Shown here one piece after another: positions 41,501 through 53,500 of a stretch of DNA of 64,000 bases. The first letter of the stretch is position 1, and every line of letters starts with the position of its first letter. Below the pieces are notes generated by a model. That model searched no databases and was not told where the DNA came from. It saw only the letters and a list, made by a program, of their open reading frames with translations. This DNA comes from Hymenolepis diminuta (lineage: Eukaryota; Platyhelminthes; Cestoda; Cyclophyllidea; Hymenolepididae), in NCBI GenBank assembly GCA_900708905.1, contig CAADRB010000016.1:168211-232210 (forward strand), given 5' to 3'. Made by a program: the position numbers and the translations under genes.

Positions 41501-44500
41501 TGGCCAGTTGTGATTTACTTGAATGTTCAATTATACTAGTTTGATTCATTTGCGTCTTTTTATGGTCATGAGCGGGTAGATGAGACTAACTAAGCAATAT
41601 CGAAGAGCGTTAAGGAGAAATGTTATCTCTAATCTCAATGTGGTATTTCTCATAAAAATTAACTGTTGGAGAATTGTTTTTTTGCCTTTAATCTTTCATT
41701 GTCTTCTCAGCAGCAGTTTGGAAGTACGATTCCCTTGGCTACCCGTGTCAATTTTCTTCAATCTCCTCCACACAAATTTAAGTGGTTTTCTATTATCCTA
41801 TATCATTATAATACACTAAGTTTGGTTTTTGCACTAAAATTTTAGGATCAAATTCAATTCCTTTTTATTGCATTGTATTTAACTATTGTATTCTTTATAT
41901 GCATCAATTTAATTCGTCAGTGGTGGTAAGACACGATCACTCTGTGCAATCGTGATACTCAAACATATACACACACTCGTAGTAGTCAAATTGTCAAAAA
42001 GTTCACCGCAGTAGTAGTGGTTCTACTATTAACACACGTATTTCTCACTGATACTTTTTTTGCCTTCTTTTTTTTCACTTTCACGGTTTACAAGAAGGAA
42101 ATTGTGTTTCCTCTTTCTACGTGCCTTCTTCTCACAAACTCATTCAATTTTGTCTTTCTGTCGCCTTTCAATGGGGCTGGCGGTTGTGAGTTGTGTCCAA
42201 GGTTAGAGGGGAGGAATGTTGTGTCTCTCGCCATCTGCTTGCCCGCCTTCTAGTCTGACCTTGAATTATGTGACTCAAGGTCACATAGCTGGCCAGCTCG
42301 CTCTCTGCAGGCAACGGTTGTTTACGAGAGGATGTAATTTGAGTTGTGGTGGTGGATGATAGGCCGTTATCTCAAGGCCGTTCTGCCTCTCTTGCTCGCT
42401 CTACTGTCTGGAGGGAAGGCGGAGAAACTAGCTTGTGTTGTTTTTCCGTGTGTCCGATGCTCATGTGGCTGATTTGAGCGGCGCGCTGACTGGCAGTTGA
42501 TTTGTTAGAAGAACGCCTTTATTGATTTTATTTGATATTAAAGGGGGTGTCAATGAACAACGGATAGCTGTGCATTTATCGGTAGAAATGTTATGGTGAT
42601 CTAACTAGACAAGGCAATATGTAGAGCTATTAGAATAAGAAAGGTGGAAAGGAGGATCAAGAAACACTAAATGGTACAGAAGTAAGAAGAAGCAATCAAC
42701 TTGTTGCAATGAATTATCTGGAATTTATTTGAGTACATCGCTGGTCGTAGTTTCTATATGGTCTACTGTAGATTTATGGTGGTCTAAGTCCCAGAAAATG
42801 CTTCTTCATTGATCTGGCAGGGTTGCTATCTTAGCCTCGCTAGAGGAGCACTTGGTTTTTTACAGTTGTCTGATTTTTACTTCAATTTCCCTCGGTAATA
42901 GTAAGCATTTTTATTGAGTGGCGTCCCTTTTTTCTCTAATCCTTCTTAGCTTGAAATGTATGAAGGTTTTAAGTTCGGTTGATTATATCGTTTTCCTTCA
43001 CATACCAGTTCTTATTGTTTGATATCCAAACAGAACGTATTGTCTGGATTCCGTTTATTAGCTACTGCAAGGTTTCCTATAATTTCAGCAACTGTTGTTT
43101 GATATCAATTCCTAAATTAGTTCTTAAGTCAGTATTCAACTAGATAGTGAATAATAGTATAATGAGAATTTGGTTCTTACTCGAAATTTAGACAGTGCCT
43201 TCCAATTTTACAGAAGAGTCATCTGACCTTCAGATGAACTTGAGAATATGAGGAAGTATTCGATAGTTTGGAGATATCAATACATATCTTAGATAACTAA
43301 AGTACGCTTCGTAAAGAGAATCTTACCAGTCCTTAAAGTCTGTGTGGATTCCAATTTTATAATCTAGAACTCTAAAGAAGGCAGTTCTAACGTTTAGAAC
43401 TCTGAATAACGACCCAGTTGTTCTACCTAGCTCTCTATATAGCTAGGTAATACTGTATCTTGTCTTCTTTTGACATGGTCAAATGACCTGCAGTGGCCGC
43501 CACCTTTTTCTCCACTTTTCACAACCGTTTGTTTCTCGACTCACTGTATATATCCGCAACCATCAGTCTCCCTTCTCTCGTCATATGACTCGTATTAGCC
43601 AAAAAAACCCACCATTTTTTCTCCTTGCCATTCTGTAAGTAGTAGCCAGCTACGGCTACAATAGGGTAGAGACAGTCACAATTTGTAGTCAGTAGTTGCA
43701 TAAAAAGTAGGAGACGAAACTGACTGGCTGCTATAAATTACCGCGCCGCAGTGCGTCGGCGGTAGCAGTAGGCGATATTGCCCATCGGGATGACTAATAC
43801 ATCACCTCTACCCTCTCTCTCTCCTCGAAAGCCTAATGTCTGCTTGTCACCTGATTGGCTGGCCATATGTCTGACAATGTGCGGACGTGATTGATTGCGC
43901 GCGCATGCATCATATCACCACTATGTCTACTACTGTTGTCTCCTCGCTTCTTATCATTATCGCCATCATTAACATTAGCAGCGAAATAGACATAGTAGCG
44001 CCTGTCTATTCTAGTTATCATATCATGCGTCAGTGGCGTAGTGGTCAATGTACGAGTTTGACATTCAATTAAGGAACGATTGATCTAAATATGAATCATT
44101 CATTATAGAGGCTTCAGGATATTACTTCTTTGTCCAAGAAGGGAGTAAGAAAACGTTTATTTGTTTTTGAATCAGTGGAGCACTGGTGAATGTGCACGTC
44201 TTCCAAATCAGAAGTCATGATATCAATGCTCATCGGTATATGTCTATAGATGCGGCTAACAAGAGAGCTGGTAGAATATGAGTTTCCCATATCATCGTTC
44301 TCTCCAAGTTAAATGTTGTGAACACTTTCCATAATGGGCTTGGAAAACTAATCTATTCATTTCAGATAATTATAGCCGAACTAACAGGTTTGGGAGGAAT
44401 AGTCTTTGCGAATCGACGTTTATTTCCATCAGGTTGTTGTCCACTTGAATCTAATTTAATTTGAGAAAAAAGGTTAAGGCAATTTCATAACATTTTCGGG

Positions 44501-47500
44501 TGCTGACTCTTATTTGCAATCAAATGTGCTCACAACACTGATAATAGATTTGATATGAGATTGAGGTTTACACTTTAGCTGCCTTTTTACTTCTGTTAGG
44601 GAATTGGTCGAAATTAATTGAAAGCTCTATTCAAATTTTCCAAGTCCATTGAAGGAATTGTTCACGACACTTGAGCTGGGGTGAAGAGGGATATCTTAAA
44701 GGATACCTTTGATACAGCTCTGATAAGGATCTCACTTTCTATCACTTCTCATATTTGCCGGAATTAATCAGTGTGGTTGCGGCTATCCACGTAATTGGAA
44801 ATTTCCAGGTGAGTATCGAACTCTTGACCTTGAATTTGGTGAATATACCCGTTGACTGCTGTACCACATGTGCATATCATTACCAGCGGTTATTATTAAT
44901 ACTCAAAGTAATACAGAAATTTACCATTTTTAATTGTCAGAAGTAACTGAAATAGGTTAAGAGTTTAATAAATGATAGAGAGGAAGGGATCTTGGAAATG
45001 CTGAGGACAATGTCAAGGCATCGGAGTCTTACTTCAGTTTTTTGGAATCGAGTTGTACAGTAATTACTAAGTGCTAGTTCTTATTCCTAAATCCAGATTT
45101 CATGATTCGTCCCCTGGATTACGGCAAGTGCTTGTTTACCATGCTTAGTACTTATTGTCAAGTTTTTTAATCAAGTAGGATTGATCTTGTCACTTAAATT
45201 TGCTCTTTTCTAATGGTTATGAGGTTAAAATGGTCTTACATGAGACTCAGCATGACCTTTATCAATATCAACGTACGTGGGGTATAGCTTGCTACCGTCA
45301 CTAACGCTCTTAATACTTAGACTTTTGCGAAATTGTAGTAACCAATCAGACATATTTTTACGATCTACTCACTGCTATCCCATCTGGAAGAAAAAGCAAC
45401 ACACAGGTTCCCGTTGTCATAGCGAGAACTTATTACAGTTCAAATCGAACTATGCACAGTGTATCGTAATTCATATCAGTTCATATAGACAATAATAATC
45501 GTAGGAAAGCAAAATAAGTATTAATTTTGTCGATGAAAAATGTATAATAATTTTCCATAGTTATATTTTCATCCTAATACATACGTATCCGTCTACGAAG
45601 TCAGAGGTCACTGGTTCGATGCTCATCGGTGCACTGATCTGGTTAATTATGAGGGTCGTGAGATTTGAATTTCTCATCAGGAGAGCTCTATGCTAGCATT
45701 CCTCTACCCAAGATGAATGCTTTCTAAAATGAGCTTGTAAAAATTGTAGCTTACGGTTTTATTACTAATTCATACATTTTTACTCATAATTGAGTTTTAC
45801 CTGTCTATTCCGAAAAAAATATCCATGTGTTACTTAGCAACTTAGGAGTGTGGTCTATGTGTGTACACAAACAAACACACTTGACAGTATTTGTGTATGC
45901 ATGTGTGTGGTATCACATCATACCTCTTACCACTACCAATAATCACCCCCTCCTCCCTGTATTCTTTCACAGACTCCAGTTATCACGTTACGCTCTGTCG
46001 GGTCGGTTCTGCCTCAGACAATACTTCAGCAGGTTCCTGCATTATTGCCAATCCCACAGTCACTACTTCCAACTTCAATACCCTTGGTAGCTCCTCAGGG
46101 TCAAATCTTCAATCTGGAGCGGCGACCGCAGCAGCAACTGTGATCAATCCATCAACCACTCTAGTTACTGCAAGTGGCAGCACGAGTGGTGGTAACAGCT
46201 CAGTCCAATCTTCAAACTCCCGTCTACAAATTGGACTTCAAGCTTCTCTTCACGTTCAACAATGGCGGTTATGTTTGATCGGTGAACCGTCGGCTGGATG
46301 TCAATTCATTGCCCAATGGAGGCTAGATGCCCTAGATGCTGCCTATACAATGGAGAGTAATAGCATTAGTAACGTGCAGAATGCTTTCTCCGGAACGGCT
46401 TTTGACTCGACACAAAATTTTCTGGGATTTACACCGCCTGGGACTCAAAGCGCGATTGGTGGTTTTGCCTCTGGTGTCACGCCTTATGATGATAGATTCT
46501 TTCTCGAGGCGAATCGTGCTGCTGGAAAAGGTATACTACTAATTCTATTTAAGTAGTAATGCCGTTCATGTCATTAATTAGGTTGAAAGTTATAGAAAGA
46601 GTTCTTAACTATGATGGCTGCTAAATTTAGTGTTGAGAATCAGAGATAATTTTAGTTGGGCCAGGTAATCAGTTGGATATTGTGTTACTATTTAAAGATT
46701 GTAGTCAATTAATTTAGGAGTTTTATCGGTGCTTAATCTACATTTTTCAAATTCATTTGGATAAAAGTTCGTCATAGCTCATATCAAAGAGCTGCAGAGA
46801 AGGATATATGGCTTTCAAGGATACTTTCCTTGTAAATCAGAATTAGACATTATCTTTCCTGATAAGGAACGGTTTGTCTTGGACTGAAGCTGTTATTTCC
46901 TTGCTGTCTTTTTCTGAAATTTTTGGGTATGTTTAGTTTGCTTGGGCTTAGTTAACAGTTGTACCGGATACCGATAACGAAGGTTGCTATGAAAGCAATT
47001 TACAGTTGCATATTTCACATATCAGTTACAGTAGAAAAAGACATACGTCTGGGACTTTCTTATCTTGGGTTGTGCAACAGAGCTTATGTAAATTAAGAGA
47101 CTAGAATGGTATGGGATAATTTTATTACCGATTTCTACTGCTAACTGAGATTTCAGCATTAAGCTACTAACCGGAGACCTGAGATGACTAAATATCGATC
47201 CCTGGCCGCTTGCCCACCAAAGTTTGAGGTCGGAAGTTAGAATGGATCTGTTGAGTTAATACAATAATGGGTTTGTCGTTTGGATGTTTGCTTACCACGG
47301 AACATTATGAGATTGTCGACATAGATAGAGGTCATTCGTTGAGTCCAATATAATGGATAGATGGATGAATGTGATTATCAATGAATTCCTGTTTCTAGAC
47401 TCGTTTATTTTTGACTGCGGATTGGTCATTCTTCCCTATTAGTCTACTTTTAATGTTAGTTTTGCTAAATTTAAACTGTTATCCTTGTGAGTTAAGATCA

Positions 47501-50500
47501 GACTATGTGTATCATTAAACTGACCGGAATTACTAAGATGATATAGACTGTTAACTATGTATAACTGCTCGATTTTAGGTCTTATGGGGAACTACGTCTT
47601 TCAAGTGGATGGTCGACGATTGAACCAATTAGCCCACGCAATCGAGGAATTAATGCTCCGACGCTTTCCCGCACTAACAGCTCCTCCTGGCACTCGAGTT
47701 CTTCCCAGTACCACTACTTCCGAAGACTCCAACACCGAATCCCTTCATCTTCGCAAATCCGCTGCAATCGATATTCGAAGAGGTCCAGAGAAGATGGGAA
47801 GCCTTCCCTTCGGACAGTTAGCCTCCTCATCCTCCCTGTCCCCTCCTGGTACTGGTGGAGGGGCAGTTTTTGGGGGTTCAGCCTCTCCCCAAGGACTTCC
47901 TGGACTCTCTGGGTCAGCAGTAGCAACTTTTGCACCTTCCAGTCTCCCTACACGTGGGGGTCACATAATTCCAGGTCCTGTTTCGGGGCTGGAAGAGCTT
48001 CAACAACAAAACTCCCAACAACAGCATTCATCTTCTGCATCCTCATCCTCACGGTCTAAGAAGTCCTCTCATCATCGACCACTATTCGGAGGTGCATATT
48101 GAAATATCTATTTATGTAGTATAGCTTTGATGTAGTATGTGTTGTTATCCCATTTACGAAAGTTTATTGGTGTTTAAATATTAGTTATCCATCGTTTCTT
48201 GGAAGCGGATTGTATAATATTACCTCTTGAAATGCCTATTTAAATAATATATCTCGAAATTAGTATTTATTGTAATTTAATTTATGGTAATCCAAACAAA
48301 AGTATAGGCGTAATCTTTTCTTTTTGACGATTACCTGATATCACCTCTGATTACCAAAATGGCTAATTTAGAAATATAGCAGGGATTATAGTATGAAAAG
48401 CTATTCTTAAGTACTTTTCCATCATGCTACCTTATTACCGTGTATGTAATTCGGCTTTTCTCGTAATCTTTAACAGCACAAACCCTAGGACGCTCGGACG
48501 CTATCAAGATCCCAACTCGACGATTTACAACAGCCCTATCGAAAATGACTGGGGAGGGTTGCGGCTCCTCACGAGGTCGATCATCTTCCAAAGCAGGTTC
48601 TGCAGATGGCAGCGCAGAAGGCGGCAGCTCCTCCGACGCTTCCTCACAGACGAAACCCCAGCCCTCTCTTTATTTTCCTTCTGTTATGGTGGGTGCCGGA
48701 ATCATCACATCACTTGTCCCCGCTCCCCCACCTCAAAGTCAATCTTCAGTTCGACCCTCCGATGGAGTCTTTGTACAGGCAGGTCAAACGACTGTTCCTC
48801 CTCCGAGGTCAAAGATCAAATCTGAACAACTTCCGCCTACTCCACTTCAGACTTCTACTCCGACGCCCCCACCTCCACCACCACCCCCTTCCTCTTGTTT
48901 GCTCTGTGATCGGTGTCAACGGAGGTCACAACGAAGAGGGGGTGGCGGCGGACATCAGAAAACACCCTCATCGATCTCTTCCGAGGAGTTCGTTGGTCTG
49001 GGCAGTGCTGCTGGGGACATCTTTGCTGCGGATGAAGATGCTGATCAGTCCTCCACATCACCACCTCCAATACAGAGGGAAAGAATTCCTCCATCACTTC
49101 CCCAATTTTATGCATTATGTGGGTTTTCTGAGTTTTCCCTCACTTGGTCAAGTCGATCATTTAAAATTCGTTTGCATTTCGATGTTATTAAGTCCAGTTA
49201 ATCAGTGGGTCGTATCAGAGTTACTATTTAGACAGAAGCAGAGGCGAGTTTACAGAGGAGTTTCGTGCAAAATCACAGAAAACCGGACACAGAACTCATC
49301 TTGACTAGGTCACATCTTTTTATGTTGTTTTGATTGACAAGTGACTGGGAATTAAATCATGCTCATGTCGCTATGTCTCAAAGGAAGTTTATTGTGTTGT
49401 TTGACACTGAGAGCCTGAATACCAAAGGAAAGCGATGGATAAATTGGGAATTTTCAAGATTGGTATTTGGCCCCATTTACTGTTAGAGTTCATTTGTTCG
49501 TAAATACTTAATTCCTCTAAATTTTTCAAAGCTGATTTTTAAGAGCGAAATCTTACATTCATTTGCCTTTTCTTAATTTTTCATTTTATAATTCAATTCA
49601 TATTTGTCTAACTGTAGAAAAATGTGAATCAAACAAGCTTGGGAGGTTGAGTATTGTCGCCATTTCCCTCCTTAGAATTACAAGGCCCTTGATATAAAAT
49701 CAAGCAATTTTACTATCTACCGGCTAAGATAGCAAATGGATGCTAGCTTACTTGAATTTGGCCTCGTATTGTTTGCAATTCTAACCTTAAATATCTTGGA
49801 GCGGAGTTGTGGTTAAACATGGATAACACATAGTGATAATTTTTTTGGCTTACCTTCCATTGAAAATGAAGGGAACATTCGATAAACTGGTTCATATATT
49901 CTTGTCCATTCTGCACTACCGATGGGAGTGGCATGACTGGTTTTACTATAGTGGATTTGTTCATAATTTAGAATTTTTACGTGATTGAGTAGTGATGCCT
50001 ATCTTCTATTCTTTGCTTATTTTGCTCAGGCATTTAATAAGTCATGTTTTCCTATTTTTTAGACAAACTCCTCTACCGAACTGTGGAACCCTTCCACAAA
50101 AACCGGTTACTCTCTCGAAGTGGCTCCCTCGACGTTTGTGCCTCTCGTCGACGAAAGCTAGTTCGGGAGCGAGTCTTTGAAGCTCTGGGTGGTGGTGAGG
50201 GTAGTACTCTCGATCGAATTCTCCTCAAAGTTGCTCCTCCTCATTCCCACTCGAAATCCTGTGTATTCCTCCTTGTCTTCTCCCCACCCTTGAAATCTCC
50301 TTCGATGGACGAAATGGACTACCGGTGGTATCTTGTTCATCGACCTGGCAATTGCTGTTCACGATGTTGTCTATGGAATACCCCTATCCTTCTATCTGAA
50401 CTCAACATTCAGGATGTGGTTGCTAATCAGAATAGGATTCTGACGTTTGATAAGAAGGAGTGCAGTGCAACGACGGATCTGGAACGACAGATTCCGTGTG

Positions 50501-53500
50501 GCGGTGTTCCTTGTTTGTCTACCTCTGGACTCTTTGTTTGGAGATTTGCTGAGGTGGTAAGCCATCTAACTAGAATTTAAATCCTTCGAGCAACGGTAAT
50601 AACAAACGTTATAGCTGTTGATAGCACAACGATGAAGCTGCAATCCGCAACATCGTAAGGCTGTGGTCCATTTTAAAATGCCCACAATTATCAGTGATAG
50701 TTGAACCAACCCTCTCTATTACGGCCTTTCCATAATAACACCAAAGGTGTTTCATAATAACAAGCTTAAGACTCTAACTACTTCGAGAAGATTGTTCTTG
50801 GTTTTATACTCTCACCGCCATGACTTGTGTGGGCTAGCTCCTCAGATGATTCCCCTGAGAAATTCCGCAGCCAAATTCAGCGAAGATTTCTCTTTTGGGC
50901 TGTTATTAAGTCTTCCCCATTCTCTTACCCTAAAGCTTCTTTTGAGTAAGTAGATTCTAAGGAAAATCTAAAAGAAAGATTGCCCAAAATCATGGCTAAG
51001 GCAAATCAATCAGGACGCAAAGGAAGTCTTTGATTTGACTATGACGTCATGGCTATAATAGCCAACAGCGTTAATTCCTGCCTTTAATGGCGTAAATCCT
51101 CGCCTTATGGGGTTCAAGCAAATGTTCTCGAAAAGGGAGGCACCTATCTATCGTCGTTATCATCTCTCCTCAAGCCCAGCAGTCAACAAGAACTTGTCCG
51201 AATATTATAATATATTAAATTTATATTAATGAACGAAAATTTTTTTAAAGCAATAGTGGTCCCATTTACAACAAATTGTAGTAATTAAACGAATTTTATG
51301 TTTTGTTCATACTTAACAATATTCGTATGCCATACTTGATCTAATTGTCTACTGATATTTTATGAGCAACACTTATGTATTGTTTGTTTCAGTCTCAATG
51401 CACTTCCCATCCGAAGACCAACTTATCTCGGCCATGGTCCGTTCTCTATCTCAGTCCAGACAGCGAGATCGATGACGGAGCGAGTCCGATCTCGAATACT
51501 ACCTCATCCTTTTGCTGTTACTGTGGCTCCCCGATAAATCAACCTCGTCGAAGGTCACGAGTGAGCCAATCATCGAAGACAGCTGCTCCCACGGAACATA
51601 AATCGTCACATCAACAGCAACAGTCTACAAATTATCATGCATATGCGAATTTAATTCGAAGTGGAAATGGTAGCAGTACACTGCCGAGCGTTTCTAGACG
51701 AGCGCATCATCACCAGACAGCTCCTGTTGTATTTCCTGGTGGAAAGCTGGTTCCATCGCCTGCAAGAGATGTTCCAGATTCCGGAACTCGAAGGGGAGCC
51801 ATCTACACCACTTCTACTGTGAGTTTCTTGCTGGACATCTCATCTCTTCATCTCAACCATTAAATAAGAAAAGTTATTTTAAAGATTCGATGTGGTTTGG
51901 GGGTATGTGCATTTTTGTATAACACTTACTGGGGGAAGTGAAGTGGATTGTGAAATTTGAAAATCTCAGTTCTGAAACCAACGACCTCTATGTCTTGCCA
52001 CACAATTGTTCTCTTAAGCAGTTAATCGAATACACGATTTGGACTAGGGGTTTGTAGCTTTCTATATTAACACAAACTGAGGGAAAGGAAGTAGTTTGTG
52101 AAATTTATTCCGATAACCAAAATGATCTCTGCAAAAGGGGATTTGCAATTGGCGCCGCTTTGTCTTTGAGGACTTTGTGGCTGAAGTATTTAGTGGTGCT
52201 ACGTTCAGATTATGTACCTGGGTGACCTGTGTTTCAGGTAATGCTTGCGCTTTCTTAATCCTGTAGTCAACCAGTCAGTACATATTTTTTAATGGTAGGA
52301 GGCATACAGCCGGATTTAACTGTGTAAGAGATTAAGTGGTACCACGATTTCCATCTTCGATGTTACAGGGATTTTATCAGATATAAGCCATGATTTGCGT
52401 CTAGTGACCAAATGGTCAAATTTAGTGGCTATTCTCGCCATTTCAGACACATTTTGCTAATCTTTTTCGAAGATACTAGTGGGATGATTCGAACTTATCG
52501 AATCTAACATAAGAGTTCACTAAAGATTAATAAAATAATGCTAATCCCAGCGGCAATACTACCTTAATAGTCAGAACGAGTTAAATCCTACAAATCAGAT
52601 GATCTCAAAGGCTAACAGGACATGACAGTCTTTCCCTATATTAGAGGACCAAGAGTTGATGTATTGGACAATCGTAGAGCAGTGAGAGAAGAAGGAAAAT
52701 AGGAGAGTTGGATATAAACGTCTAAACAGCGTGTGTGGACGCGAGGTTGTGTAAAACGAAGCGAAATGAGGTTCGATGCGAGGAGTTGATAGGTTTAGTT
52801 TACTTTAAGTGTTCCTATGTGACAATTAAGACAAGAAGTCCTTTGAGTCATCGTGCGCATACTTCGTGAACTCTGATGGCCTACTTTTGATAAACCATAA
52901 TCTAGAAATCATTGTCACTTTAATGGCCAATGTTTAATATACTTGTACTAGAAACTACGTAGAATTAGGACTATTACCGACTACAGAAGAGCGTTCTGAC
53001 GTTGACGGCTTTTGCTGTATTTCAGTCCTGTTCAACATCTCAAGCATCCTCCCCCAATTCCCCACAAGCCCACGCTCCCTACTGCAATCTCTCAGCAGGT
53101 ACAGGACCAACCTGTCTCCCTCCAAATCCCCTGAAATATTCTCAAGTATTCCAAGAAGAACGAGGAGCCTACGCAAATCTCCAACATCTTTCCATTTCTT
53201 TCAACCCCACCTCCTCTTTATCCTCCCAGCAACATCAAACACGGTGGCGAGGTTCTCGTCCATCAAATGACCTCGTTCCTGACGAAATCCGTGAACCCCG
53301 ACGGAATTATGCTCTAGTAGACCTACGTCCAAGTCCCGCTAGCTCTGTAATCACTCCCGGTGACACAATAACCCTGGTATCTACCTCAGAGGACGCGGTA
53401 TCCATCAACTCCGACAGCATGGGAAATGGAGTTTTGGTCGGAAGTGGTGGAAATAAAACCGATTCCAGTGCATCTACACTCCATACAAACACCTCTACCT

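Larger units (their letters stand above)
35580..45972 (+). other. 10.4 kb intron between PH and PTB exons
   Basis: Bounded by GTAAGC and TTTCACAG. It carries SINE-like fragments, three GC-rich patches (about 37,590-37,945, 42,240-42,500, 43,480-43,920), five copies of the 9-mer TCAAGGTCA, and several open frames without recognisable domains, one of them flanked by splice-like signals (41,223-41,392). No conserved adaptor exon was recognised inside it, and the domain reads through correctly when it is removed. Confidence 0.7.

Noticed and set aside
45590..45660. Possible intact tRNA gene because of GGTTCGATGC
   Set aside because: No acceptor-stem pairing or anticodon arm could be drawn. The segment recurs with a shared tail in other copies, so it is SINE-like.
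48424..49304. ORFs overlapping adaptor exon 4 in other frames (133 and 232 codons) and on the reverse strand
   Set aside because: Only the frame of the 48,477-49,118 exon joins both neighbours in phase; the others are shadows of GC-rich coding sequence.
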